From Massilibacillus massiliensis (GTDB lineage Bacteria; Bacillota; Negativicutes; FLKF01): DNA of 64,000 nt. Of this stretch, positions 33,199 to 41,913 are shown piece by piece. Both the position numbers and the translations under genes were made by a program. The stretch lies in NCBI RefSeq assembly GCF_900086705.1, contig NZ_LT575483.1:3105516-3169515 (forward strand), in the 5' to 3' direction. The notes beneath the pieces were generated by a model, which was not told where the DNA came from, ran no database searches, and was given only the letters and a program-made list of their open reading frames with translations. Within the stretch, counting starts at the first letter, position 1; the number at the start of each line of letters is the position of its first letter.

Positions 33199-34113
33199 AT
33201 GGCAAAGGAAATTATCGGTGTAATTCCACCAATTATCACACCAGTAGATGAGAAGGAAAATGTGGATGAAAAGGGATTACGATTATTAATTCGCAGATGT
33301 ATTGACACAGGAATTCATGGTATTTTCGTAGCAGGCTCCAATGGAGAAACGATGGCGCTTACACAAAAGGAAAGAAATCGTGCGATTAAAATTACCTTAG
33401 ATGAAACAAAAGACGCAGTACCTGTCCTTAGTGGTGTAATGGATGCAAGTACAAGACGTGTAATTGAAAACATTAAAGAATTAGAACAAATGGGTGGTAA
33501 AGTTGCTGTTGTAACTCCTGTTTTCTATGCACGTCATGCAACGCAGGATGAAACAATCCGTCATTTTGAAGAAATTGCACGTCATACGGAAATCGATTTG
33601 ATGATTTATAATATTCCACCTTTTACGGGGCAAACGCTTACCCCACAAACGATCTTTAAGATTGCTGAAATTGATAAAGTAATTGGCTATAAAGATACAA
33701 CTGGGCGTCTACCGGATTTCCTTGCTTGTTTAGATCATTTTAAAGGCACAGATTTCGTTTTGCATCAAGGTGCTACGAATTTGGCTGCAGTCAGTCTTTT
33801 GATGGGAGCAGATGGTTATATTCCATCTATGGCACCACTGTATCCAAAACCTTTCATTAAACTTTTTGAATATGGTCAAAAAGGCGATGTAGAAAAAACG
33901 AAGTATTATGATCAAATCGTTGGTATGACTTCCGCAATTTGGCCAATGGCAAAAAGTCAAACAGCATCAACAAAATATGCATTGAGTAAATTAGGATTCC
34001 ATCATCGTGTAGTTCAGCCATCGGAACCGATCACCGAGGATCAGATGAAAGCAATTGACAGCAAAATAGCGGAAATTGAGACTTATTTAGCTGCGCAAAA
34101 TCTGCTTGATTAA
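33199..34113 (+). CDS. Dihydrodipicolinate synthase-family aldolase
   Basis: 304-aa class I pyruvate-type aldolase. Schiff-base Lys in [11 protein letters not shown], Tyr in YNIPPFTG, and GSNGETMAL in place of the GTTGE of true DapA. The DapA substrate-binding Arg that follows the Tyr is replaced here by Phe, so lysine biosynthesis is unlikely. Expected to cleave or condense a 2-keto-3-deoxy acid with pyruvate. In operon with the cupin and a D-2-hydroxyacid dehydrogenase. Start ATG 33199 fits GAGGAG spacing better than 33193. Confidence 0.87.
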   Translation: MAKEIIGVIPPIITPVDEKENVDEKGLRLLIRRCIDTGIHGIFVAGSNGETMALTQKERNRAIKITLDETKDAVPVLSGVMDASTRRVIENIKELEQMGGKVAVVTPVFYARHATQDETIRHFEEIARHTEIDLMIYNIPPFTGQTLTPQTIFKIAEIDKVIGYKDTTGRLPDFLACLDHFKGTDFVLHQGATNLAAVSLLMGADGYIPSMAPLYPKPFIKLFEYGQKGDVEKTKYYDQIVGMTSAIWPMAKSQTASTKYALSKLGFHHRVVQPSEPITEDQMKAIDSKIAEIETYLAAQNLLD

Positions 34114-34160
34114 AAGTAATAAGAAGATAATTCAGTAGAGAAAGAAGGTTTGAAGATACA

Positions 34161-35147
34161 ATGGCAAAAACAGTGCTAATGTCACATGCTTTATATGAGA
34201 CGGGCATGGCTGTACTAAAAGAAAATGCCGAAGTTATTGTTGCTAACAACAGTGATATGCAGGCGGTTTTAGATGATTTAAAAAAAGCGGATGGCCTTAT
34301 CCTCCGTGTTGGAAAAATCACACGTGAAATTATGGAAGCATGTCCGAATCTTAAGGTAATTGCCCGCCCTGGTGTCGGCGTAGATAATGTAGATATGAAG
34401 GCGGCTACAGAACTTGGCATTCCAGTAGTCATTGCACCGGGAACGAATAAACGATCCGTTGCTGAACATGCTGTTGGGATGGCGTATGCGATCACGAAAA
34501 ATATTGTAGAAAGCCACACGGAAACAAGCAAAGGAAATTTTAACATACGCAATAAATATATGGCAATTGAACTTGAACGGCATCATGTGGGGATTGTAGG
34601 TTTTGGTAACATCGGCAGAGAGACAGCAAAAATATTTGCTAATAATGAAATGCAGGTGCACGTCTATGATCCGTTTGTAGCGAAAGAAGTCGTTGAGGAA
34701 GAATATCACTACGTTTATCATGCAGATTTGGCAGATTTACTGAAAGTATGTGATGTGATATCTCTGCATATGCCTTCCTTGCCGGAAACACGCAATATGC
34801 TGAACACTGAACGCTTTGCTCAGATGAAAGACGGTATTTTTATTGTAAATTGCGCACGTGGCGATATCATTGACGAAGATGCTTTATATGACGCTTTAAA
34901 GAGTGGCAAAGTGGCTGGTGCAGCAGTAGATGTTTTATGCTCCGAACCTATGGATACATCCAGTAAACTCTTTAGTTTACCTAATTTCATCGCTACACCG
35001 CATATGGCTGCACTTACACAAGAGAGTGCGGATCGTACCTCTAGATTGACAGTAGAGGGTACTTTAGCCGTACTGCGAGGCGAAAAATGGGATAAAGTAG
35101 CGAATAAAGAAGTGTATCAGCATAAACGCTGGCAAGAAAATAAGTGA
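34161..35147 (+). CDS. D-2-hydroxyacid dehydrogenase (phosphoglycerate dehydrogenase-like)
   Basis: 328 aa, without the C-terminal ACT domain of biosynthetic Ser[18 protein letters not shown], the NAD motif [14 protein letters not shown], Arg in [13 protein letters not shown], Glu in CSEPMD, His in [15 protein letters not shown]. Likely oxidises or reduces a 2-hydroxy sugar acid in the catabolic operon. It is a different branch from the glycerate dehydrogenase at 30174. Confidence 0.87.
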   Translation: MAKTVLMSHALYETGMAVLKENAEVIVANNSDMQAVLDDLKKADGLILRVGKITREIMEACPNLKVIARPGVGVDNVDMKAATELGIPVVIAPGTNKRSVAEHAVGMAYAITKNIVESHTETSKGNFNIRNKYMAIELERHHVGIVGFGNIGRETAKIFANNEMQVHVYDPFVAKEVVEEEYHYVYHADLADLLKVCDVISLHMPSLPETRNMLNTERFAQMKDGIFIVNCARGDIIDEDALYDALKSGKVAGAAVDVLCSEPMDTSSKLFSLPNFIATPHMAALTQESADRTSRLTVEGTLAVLRGEKWDKVANKEVYQHKRWQENK

Positions 35148-35461
35148 TTAGAATAAAAAAGATCTCCCATTGAACAGGAAAATGGCTTTATCGCCAAAAT
35201 CATGCAATAGGAGACAAGTAAAAACGAATAATTAAAGTTTAGCATAAAAGAGAAAAAAATACTATATAGAAATGCGATAAATAGGCTTTTGCTCGAGCGC
35301 TTTTGTAATCGAGTGTGTGACGGGCGCGTAAGTCTTTGGTTTGACTGCGGTTTAGGCGGCGCACAAATACCACCGCCTAGCGTAAGTCACTAGCAATAAA
35401 ATTGAAGTTTGAATTGTGAGAATAATTTAAATTTTATATTAAAGTTAAGGGAGATGAGATA
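35148..35461. other. Intergenic region with GC-rich structured block
   Basis: 35170-35216 holds a loose inverted repeat (TCTCCCATTG ... CAATAGGAGA). 35283-35395 is clearly richer in G+C than its surroundings, with CTCGA...TCGAG and TTTAGGCGG...CCGCCTAG pairs and a repeated GCGTAAGTC. No coding frame or known RNA family recognised; possibly a dispersed repeat or a leader RNA of the MFS gene. Confidence 0.45.
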
Positions 35462-36733
35462 GTGGATCAGGAAGTAAAAATTCCGAATAAAAGATGGATG
35501 TATATTATACCTGCTACAATTATATTGTATATCATGACTTTTATGGATCGGATGAATATAAGTTTTGCCATTGCCGGGGGAATGCGTGAGGAACTTGGGC
35601 TGAGTATGACAATCGCCGGCCTGGCAGCAGGAATTTTCTTTATTGGTTATATATTTTTGCAAATTCCGGGCGGTTATATTGCGGAAAATAAAAGCGCCAA
35701 ACATTTTATTACGTTTACGATTATTGGTTGGGGTACGCTGACAATCATCAATGGATTTGTCACAGAGGAATGGGAATTACTTGTTATTCGATTCCTATTA
35801 GGCTTTGTAGAAGGTGGCGTTTACCCTGCCATACTTGTTATCTTAGGAAATTGGTTCCCGGAAAATGAAATTGGTCGAGCAAATGCAATGTTTATGACGA
35901 GTACTTCGCTTGCTGCAATTATTACAAATCCTGTTTCTGGATGGATCGTAGAGAACTATCATTGGCAATGGTTATTTTGGGGTGAAGGGGTCGTATCTTT
36001 ACTTTTGATTTTCATCTGGCTGCCATTGATTGAAGATACACCGGAAAAAGCAAAATGGTTATCTGATGAAGAAAAAAATTATTTAGTTTCTACGTTGAAG
36101 AAAGAAAAAGAGCTTGCTGTTGAGGAAATGAAGAAAAATCATGTAAAAGTATCTTGGAAAGAGCTGCTGTTAGACAAAAATATGTGGCTGCTTATCCTAA
36201 TCTTCAACTGCGGCATGATTGGTGCATATGGATTTAATCTCTGGCTGCCAACCATTTTGAAAAACCTTACGAAGATGGGGATGACAAATGTCGGATTACT
36301 CAGTGTTCTGCCATATATAACTTCAATTATTGGTTTGTATGTGATCGGATACTTTTCTGATAAAACACAAAATCGTAAATTGTTTACAGCACTGCCGCTC
36401 GTTTGCTTTGGGGTGGGGTTATGGTTGTCCACGATATTTTCTGATAATACTTGGGTATCTTTTTTTATCATCATCATGACGGGTACCTTTATAAAGTCGA
36501 TGCCGTCTTCTTTCTGGACGATGGTGCCAATGTTGTTCCCGCCGGGGTCAATTGGCGCGATCAGAGGCTTTATTAATGCACTTGGAAACTTGGGCAGTTT
36601 TGCCGGGCCATATATGGTTGGACTGATCACGAGTACGTATGGAATTCAGTATGGCTTATACAGTCTAGTCGGCTTTTTATTCTTGGGTGCCTTTTTGGTT
36701 ATTTTTCTACCGGCAAAAACAGCGGGAAAATAA
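35462..36733 (+). CDS. MFS transporter, ACS family
   Basis: 423 aa, 12 membrane segments. Typical N-terminus IIPATIILYIMTFMDRMNISFA and IPGGYIAENKSAKHFI in loop 2-3. Same family as the transporter at 24876 but distinct. Last gene of the catabolic island and probably imports the acid used by the AraC-controlled operon. GTG start at 35462 with AAGGGAG upstream. Confidence 0.88.
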   Translation: MDQEVKIPNKRWMYIIPATIILYIMTFMDRMNISFAIAGGMREELGLSMTIAGLAAGIFFIGYIFLQIPGGYIAENKSAKHFITFTIIGWGTLTIINGFVTEEWELLVIRFLLGFVEGGVYPAILVILGNWFPENEIGRANAMFMTSTSLAAIITNPVSGWIVENYHWQWLFWGEGVVSLLLIFIWLPLIEDTPEKAKWLSDEEKNYLVSTLKKEKELAVEEMKKNHVKVSWKELLLDKNMWLLILIFNCGMIGAYGFNLWLPTILKNLTKMGMTNVGLLSVLPYITSIIGLYVIGYFSDKTQNRKLFTALPLVCFGVGLWLSTIFSDNTWVSFFIIIMTGTFIKSMPSSFWTMVPMLFPPGSIGAIRGFINALGNLGSFAGPYMVGLITSTYGIQYGLYSLVGFLFLGAFLVIFLPAKTAGK

Positions 36734-36770
36734 TTGGAGTCTAAGGGAACTGTATCTGAAATTTAGAAAC

Positions 36771-36814
36771 AAAAAAGAGATTTTCGCAGTTAAACGCGAA
36801 AATCTCTTTTTTAT
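36771..36814. terminator. Bidirectional terminator
   Basis: Perfect 17-bp stem AAAAAAGAGATTTTCGC / GCGAAAATCTCTTTTTT with an 8-nt loop between the MFS gene and a convergent small gene. Confidence 0.9.
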
Positions 36815-36823
36815 AAAGCGACG

Positions 36824-37012
36824 CTAGATGAGAGAGCCTCTATCATACGTGTAATCAAATTCGACAGAGGAAATGTTATTGGACACGATAGGATCTCTCA
36901 CTGGATCGGGTAATAAAGTATAATCTTTTGCAGAGTAGGCCTTATAGCGCCGCGGTTTTTGCAGAAAATATCCTCTATCATTCGGCCCATATCCAATTTT
37001 AGATTTTTTCAT
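36824..37012 (-). CDS. 62-aa uncharacterised protein
   Basis: Starts MKKSKIGYGPNDRGYFLQKP; rich in Tyr, Arg and Pro, soluble, no cysteine. The ribosome site AAAGGAGG lies 10 nt before ATG 37012, and a strong terminator follows. No family recognised. Confidence 0.65.
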   Translation of the reverse strand: MKKSKIGYGPNDRGYFLQKPRRYKAYSAKDYTLLPDPVRDPIVSNNISSVEFDYTYDRGSLI

Positions 37013-37153
37013 CGTCACAAAACCTCCTTTGAAATGATGGTGCTGTATGACATAGCTTAGTGTTCCAATTATTGTGAAATGTATTTATAGTTTTGTTGTA
37101 TTTATACAAGTGTAAGTAAAAAACAGGTGGTGAAGAGATAATAAAAAAAGATA

Positions 37154-37182
37154 TTGACAATCATTATCAATTATAATATATT
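37154..37182 (+). promoter_or_regulatory. Promoter with overlapping Fur box
   Basis: TTGACA (37154-37159), 17-bp spacer, TATATT (37177-37182). A Fur 7-1-7 site TGACAATCATTATCA (37155-37169) overlaps it with one mismatch to TGATAATNATTATCA. No gene with a ribosome site starts before the terminator at 37285. Confidence 0.75.
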
Positions 37183-37189
37183 ATAAGCA

Positions 37190-37327
37190 AGAATGATGTT
37201 GAGCTTAAAAGAATAAAGCATTGCTTTTCCTAGAATATTTAAAGCGTTTTATATTTTAGTGCAGAGCGCAAGAAAGAAAGCCAGGAGCTTCATTATGTAA
37301 AATTATTGCATAGGAGGCTCTTTTTTT
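37190..37327 (+). ncRNA. Candidate Fur-regulated small RNA, about 138 nt
   Basis: Predicted from a consensus promoter with a Fur box and a terminator at 37285-37327 (GAGCTTC / GAGGCTC stem then T7), with no plausible coding sequence between. It could also be a short leader of the TonB receptor gene, but that gene has its own promoter further downstream. Confidence 0.45.
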
Positions 37328-37387
37328 ATTGGAAAAATTAAGAAATAGGAGTGTGATTGAGGGGGTTATATTAAATTCATAAAGAAT

Positions 37388-37443
37388 TTTGACATCACAA
37401 GCTTAAAATGTTAACATCGATAATGATACTGATAATCATTATC
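37388..37443 (+). promoter_or_regulatory. TonB-receptor promoter with Fur box
   Basis: TTGACA (37388-37393), 17-bp spacer, TAACAT (37411-37416), and a Fur box TGATAATCATTATCG (37429-37443) overlapped by GATAATGATACTGATA. Indicates iron-repressed expression of the receptor and probably exbB-exbD-tonB. Confidence 0.85.
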
Positions 37444-37473
37444 GATGATTTAAAATTATATTAGGAGGTATTT

Positions 37474-39600
37474 ATGTATAATAAGGTATCAAGGAAGAAA
37501 ATTTTGTGTTCTGCGCTTTCTATTGGGGTGCTATTGGGGAGTTATGGTGGTGCATCAATCGTGTATGCGGAGTCTGCACCGGAGCCTAAAGCTGAATCTG
37601 CGATTGAATTGGAAGATTCTTATGTTCATCCGGATTATGTCGAAGTCGAACGATTAAGGGACACGAAACAGATTATCGTTATCAGAAAAGAGGATATTGA
37701 GGGTAAGGGGTATAGGACTGTTTCAGATGTATTGCAAGACGTGCCTAGTATTAGTGTTGGCGCAACTTTTATGGGAGATATTGATATTCGAGGACAAGGC
37801 GATGGTCAGGCTACAAGAAATATTCAAGTACTGTTGGATGGTTCTCCTATTACTACAATATCAGATCATCCAGCAAGAACAAATTATGATGTAGTTCCAA
37901 TAGAGCAAATCGAAAAGATCGAAATTATTCCTGGTGGTGGATCTGTACTGTATGGTTCAGGTGCCGCTGGCGGTGTAATTAATATCACAACGAATCTGCG
38001 TAGTATGGATAAACCGAAAAGTTCAATTTCTACAGAATGGAATTCAGATGGTTATCGGCTTAATCTAAATTACGGAGAAAAAGTTAACGATAAAATAACG
38101 ACAGAAATTGGCTACTCGAAGTTGGATCGAGATTTATATTTTAAAAATACCTATAGAGATAGTGAATATCTTTCTGTAGGAGTTCGATATGATGTTGGAC
38201 AAGGTGAACGTCTGACCTTTAGGGGAAGCAATTTGAAAGAAACAGGTCGATTTGTCAACAGCGTGCAATTGGATAAGTTGAATGAAGTAGGAAGGGATTA
38301 TGAACCAGCGGAGTTTACCCAAATTGTTGGAATAGATGAAAATGGACAACTGATAAAAGAAACGAGAAAAAGATATTTAGATAGTGAGCGAGATTTAGAT
38401 TCCTATAACATCACCTATCAAAAAAATTTGAATGATAAATGGAGATTTAGCAGTGATCTTTTTTATACGAGTGGATTTTATAGAAATTCTTGGTTTGACT
38501 ATGTCAAAGTTGATCAAGAGACAAAAGGTGTAAAATTCAAGTTAGATCATGCTTATGGTGAAGAGAATAATTTGTTGATTGGGATAGATTATTACAAGCA
38601 AAAAGCAGAAAATACATATGATAGTCGTAGTGATGTAGGAGGCGTTGTTAAAGTTAAGCCAATAAGAATAAATTATGGAACCAATACAACTGCCCTTTAT
38701 TTATTAAATAATATAAAAAATGGAAAGTATACTTTCACACAAGGGGTACGACGTGAGAAAAGCGAATTAGATTTTGATAAAATTGAGGCTCAGTTTGCAG
38801 GGGATGGGACTAAAAAACAATGGAATACAGCGGCAGAACTTTCTACGGCATATCATTACAGTGATACAGGACGAGTTTTTGGGAGATGGGAACGAGGATA
38901 TACTGCTCTACATGGTCCAGAAGTAGCAGATAAAGTAACTGTTAATGGGAAAAAGATACTTGTTCCGACGCAAGCAGAAAATGAAAAATTTGATCTTTTT
39001 GAAATCGGGTTACGAGATAAGATGGGGATATCCACAGTGAATTTAACGTTATTTAGCTCTAATACAGATAATCAGGTCTCCCGAGTAAATATTGATAAGA
39101 ATACCATCAATATGTATCAAAGTAAACGTAAAGGGGCAGAACTTTCTTTCACACAAAAAATTGGTAAACTATCTATGGAAGAAGGATATGCATACTTACG
39201 AGGAAGGAAGAATTATACTGCTGCTGGACGTGAACTTGCAAACAAATATGGTGAAAAGATGTTGGCATTGACCCAAGATGGACTTATGAAAGTTCCTAAA
39301 CATAAAATAAACTTGAATGCAAATTATGCATTTGACGATCAATTCAGTATGGGATTGAACTATACTTATGTTGGAAAATACAATAATTTTACAAGAGTTG
39401 TGGATAGAGATGACGCTGGTTTGATGCAATCTCATTCTTTACTCGATTTAGACTTAAAGTATAAAGTAAATAAAGATATGGAATGGTACGGTGGCGTCAC
39501 AAACCTCCTCAATCGGCGATATTATGACTATGGATATAAAGCTTCAATTGTTCCAGGTTCCGCTCGTACTTATTATTTCGGTGTAAAACATAATTTTTAA
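37474..39600 (+). CDS. TonB-dependent outer-membrane receptor
   Basis: 708 aa. Signal peptide of about 32 residues (ends VYAES). Plug domain: KQIIVIRKEDIEGKGYRTVSDVLQDVPSI, DIRGQGDGQATRNIQVLLDG, IEKIEIIPGGGSVLYGSGAAGGVINI. The 22-strand barrel ends RTYYFGVKHNF with the terminal Phe typical of outer-membrane insertion. The Fur box upstream points to iron, siderophore or haem uptake. No haem FRAP/NPNL motif seen, so a siderophore is more likely. It establishes that the organism has an outer membrane. First of the TonB operon. Confidence 0.94.
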   Translation: MYNKVSRKKILCSALSIGVLLGSYGGASIVYAESAPEPKAESAIELEDSYVHPDYVEVERLRDTKQIIVIRKEDIEGKGYRTVSDVLQDVPSISVGATFMGDIDIRGQGDGQATRNIQVLLDGSPITTISDHPARTNYDVVPIEQIEKIEIIPGGGSVLYGSGAAGGVINITTNLRSMDKPKSSISTEWNSDGYRLNLNYGEKVNDKITTEIGYSKLDRDLYFKNTYRDSEYLSVGVRYDVGQGERLTFRGSNLKETGRFVNSVQLDKLNEVGRDYEPAEFTQIVGIDENGQLIKETRKRYLDSERDLDSYNITYQKNLNDKWRFSSDLFYTSGFYRNSWFDYVKVDQETKGVKFKLDHAYGEENNLLIGIDYYKQKAENTYDSRSDVGGVVKVKPIRINYGTNTTALYLLNNIKNGKYTFTQGVRREKSELDFDKIEAQFAGDGTKKQWNTAAELSTAYHYSDTGRVFGRWERGYTALHGPEVADKVTVNGKKILVPTQAENEKFDLFEIGLRDKMGISTVNLTLFSSNTDNQVSRVNIDKNTINMYQSKRKGAELSFTQKIGKLSMEEGYAYLRGRKNYTAAGRELANKYGEKMLALTQDGLMKVPKHKINLNANYAFDDQFSMGLNYTYVGKYNNFTRVVDRDDAGLMQSHSLLDLDLKYKVNKDMEWYGGVTNLLNRRYYDYGYKASIVPGSARTYYFGVKHNF

Positions 39601-39618
39601 GGAAAGTAGAGATTGAAA

Positions 39619-40233
39619 ATGGAAATTATTACTTTATTTCATAAGGGCGGCTTGGTCATGTATCCAATCGTATTGGCTTCGGTGATTACCGTGATGATAA
39701 CGATCGAAAGATATTTATATTATAAGAAATCAAAAAGCAATGTAGAGTTGCTCGCGGCGGAATTGCCGGAAAAACTTATGCAAAAAGATTTTAAGGGTGC
39801 GGAACAAATCTGTCAGAATGCGGGTGGTATCGCGGCGACGGTTTTGCTGCATGCGCTAAAAAACATTAAGTATCCGGGAAAACAACGTGATATTTTGGAA
39901 GGTACAGCGAATCGTGCGGCTTCTATATTGCGACAATATTTGAGTTATTTAAGTGTGATTGTTACGATGTCACCGTTGCTTGGGCTTTTAGGTACGGTAA
40001 CAGGGATGATTCAATCTTTTAGTGTACTTGCTATTTCGGAGGGACAACCTTTTGCAATTACGGGCGGTGTCGGAGAGGCTTTGATTGCAACGGCAACGGG
40101 ACTTTTAGTGGCAATTTTTGCTCTAACGCTGCATACGTATTTGTCGCATAAAGCCAATGCTTTGATTGCCGATATTGAATATACTTCAACGATTTATTTG
40201 ACTGCGATTCATGGAGGAAAAGATGAAAATTAG
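39619..40233 (+). CDS. exbB: ExbB/MotA-TolQ-type proton channel protein
   Basis: 204 aa with three membrane segments (about 10-30, 115-140, 155-180). The conserved MotA/TolQ/ExbB core SPLLGLLGTVTGMIQSF and GGVGEALIATATGLLVAIFAL is present. With ExbD it harvests the proton gradient for TonB. It begins 18 bp after the receptor gene, so it is in the same operon; ATG 39619. Confidence 0.93.
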   Translation: MEIITLFHKGGLVMYPIVLASVITVMITIERYLYYKKSKSNVELLAAELPEKLMQKDFKGAEQICQNAGGIAATVLLHALKNIKYPGKQRDILEGTANRAASILRQYLSYLSVIVTMSPLLGLLGTVTGMIQSFSVLAISEGQPFAITGGVGEALIATATGLLVAIFALTLHTYLSHKANALIADIEYTSTIYLTAIHGGKDEN

Positions 40234-40627
40234 GTCTTTGCAATCCGAAGAACAGCCCGCTTTAATGATTATCCCGATGATTGACATCATTTTTTTCCTT
40301 TTGGTCTTTTTTATGATGAGTATGCTGTCCATGGTAGAGCAAAAAAGTATTGCTTTAACTTTGCCGGCAGCCGAATCTGCACAGGTCAATACAGCGAAAA
40401 CAATTCCAATCACAATTACGAAAGAGGGACAGGTTTATTGGGAACGTGATGCGATTTCGATCAATGAACTGGAAAAGAAACTGGTTCTTGAGAAACGGGA
40501 AAATAAAGAAGTCAGTGTTATTCTAAGAGGTGATGAGGCTTCTTCTTATGGTAAAATCGTCCGTGTTATGGATACGGTTAAAAAGGTTGGAATCGCAAAA
40601 GTATCTATAGCCACGGACAGTCAATAG
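40223..40627 (+). CDS. exbD: ExbD/TolR-type biopolymer transport protein
   Basis: 134 aa. One N-terminal membrane segment with the essential Asp (MIIPMIDIIFFLLVFFMM), then a periplasmic domain (VILRGDEASSYGKIVRVMDTVKKVGIAKVSIATD). ATG 40223 has GGAGG 5 nt upstream. It overlaps exbB by 11 bp. Confidence 0.93.
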   Translation: MKIRSLQSEEQPALMIIPMIDIIFFLLVFFMMSMLSMVEQKSIALTLPAAESAQVNTAKTIPITITKEGQVYWERDAISINELEKKLVLEKRENKEVSVILRGDEASSYGKIVRVMDTVKKVGIAKVSIATDSQ

Positions 40628-40636
40628 GTGATTGTA

Positions 40637-41458
40637 ATGTATAAAAGAGAACCTTGGAAAAAATATTTTTCCGCATCGTTAGGCGTTCATGGTATCTTTG
40701 TTGTATTGATTCTTTTGGCTGATTTGCATTTTCCAATGGATAAAATAGTACCTGCCAGTGCATTAAGTGTAGAATTTGTTGACAGCAAGGATGCAGGGCA
40801 AAGCGGTGGTGGCGGAGGAGATGCAGGCGCAAGTTTTGGCGAAAATACAGTACCGATTGCAGCGCCGCAAACAAGTAAGAGTATGCCATTGCAAGAGAAA
40901 GAATTTTCTATGCAAAATACCAATCCTTTGGAGGGTGAACAGGAAACTCTGCAAGAGGATGTTGGGCAATCAGCGCAATTCACTGAAAAACAGTCAACTA
41001 GTAATCAACGCACAGCCGCGTCTGGAAATACGGATACAAGTGCGAGCAGTGGAAATGGCGGAGAAAATAGCAGTGGCAATGACGGCAATAGCGGTACCGG
41101 AAGCGGCAGTGGAGAGGGAATTTTTGATGGCGGAGGATTTTCTGCCAATGGAGATGGTACGTATACCGCATTAAGTGCGGATGGAATCTCTTACAGGATT
41201 CTTCAGGATGCCGAAGCTGCTTATCCGGATGAGGCTCGTTCTATTGGTTATAGTCGTAAAGTCAGTGTACAAGCTAAAATTTTGGTTGGCTTAGACGGCG
41301 GCGTGGAGCAGGTGGAAATATTGAATTCTGCACCTAATCTTGGTTTTAGAGAATCGGCAGTACGAGCTTTACGTAATATGCAGTTTGCACCGATTTATTA
41401 TAAAAATCACAATATTAAGATGTATTTTATTAAAACGATTCATTTTCAACCGCAATAA
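40637..41458 (+). CDS. tonB: TonB energy transducer with Gly/Ser-rich linker
   Basis: 273 aa. N-terminal membrane anchor (ASLGVHGIFVVLILLADL with the His typical of the TonB helix). A long periplasmic linker (about 50-180) is rich in Gly, Ser, Asn and Gln rather than the Pro-Lys/Pro-Glu repeats of proteobacterial TonB. The C-terminal TonB domain has YPDEARSIGYSRKVSVQAKI, LNSAPNLGFRESAVRALRNMQFAP. Last gene of the operon. Confidence 0.9.
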   Translation: MYKREPWKKYFSASLGVHGIFVVLILLADLHFPMDKIVPASALSVEFVDSKDAGQSGGGGGDAGASFGENTVPIAAPQTSKSMPLQEKEFSMQNTNPLEGEQETLQEDVGQSAQFTEKQSTSNQRTAASGNTDTSASSGNGGENSSGNDGNSGTGSGSGEGIFDGGGFSANGDGTYTALSADGISYRILQDAEAAYPDEARSIGYSRKVSVQAKILVGLDGGVEQVEILNSAPNLGFRESAVRALRNMQFAPIYYKNHNIKMYFIKTIHFQPQ

Positions 41459-41489
41459 AATACATAGAATCTTAAATGCTGTATAAGCA

Positions 41490-41535
41490 AAGAAAGCTCT
41501 AATTGAGCTACAGTGGCAGTAGAGTTTTCTTTAAA
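41490..41535 (+). terminator. Terminator after tonB
   Basis: AGAAAGCTCT / AGAGTTTTCT arms (one G-U pair) with a 20-nt loop and a short T run. Confidence 0.55.
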
Positions 41536-41575
41536 ATATTATGAATTTAGAAGAAACAAAAACTTAAAATAGATA

Positions 41576-41604
41576 TTGACAAATATAACATATAGGATTA
41601 ATAT
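41576..41604 (+). promoter_or_regulatory. Consensus sigma-A promoter
   Basis: TTGACA (41576-41581), 17-bp spacer, TAATAT (41599-41604). The first downstream signal is a terminator rather than a gene. Confidence 0.7.
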
Positions 41605-41610
41605 GTATTA

Positions 41611-41698
41611 TACAAAGAAGTTGTATATTCTAAATGCATGTATGCGGTTGACTAGAAAACTAGAGACCAATTCCTTTAAAAGGAAAGGTCTCTTTTTC
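41611..41698 (+). ncRNA. Candidate short noncoding transcript or attenuator leader
   Basis: Bounded by the promoter at 41576 and a hairpin at 41662-41693 (AGAGACC / GGTCTCT with inner TTCCTTT / AGGAA, then T5). A second terminator follows at 41765. Could be a small RNA or a leader controlling the ABC operon at 41914. No known riboswitch family recognised. Confidence 0.35.
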
Positions 41699-41764
41699 AT
41701 TTTTTTATTAAATCAAAAATGTGGTTTATGCTAATATTGTTGCGACTGATTAGGAAATTTACCT

Positions 41765-41818
41765 AAAGGTCATATTTCACTTATTTCTTAATGAAATGGG
41801 TAAAATATGACCTTTTTT
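41765..41818 (+). terminator. Second hairpin terminator before ABC operon
   Basis: AAAGGTCATATTT / AAATATGACCTTT stem followed by T6, about 95 bp before the permease gene. Confidence 0.75.
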
Positions 41819-41913
41819 CTTTTAGCAAAATGGCAAGAGAGGTGTTTAAAATGTGCATAAGATAAACGAGGGAGTACTTGATGTAGTTATTTAATGTTAT
41901 GAAGGAGAGCGTG

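Noticed and set aside
33199-34113. Calling the aldolase DapA (lysine synthesis)
   Set aside because: GSNGE replaces GTTGE and the Arg after the catalytic Tyr is Phe; context is catabolic.
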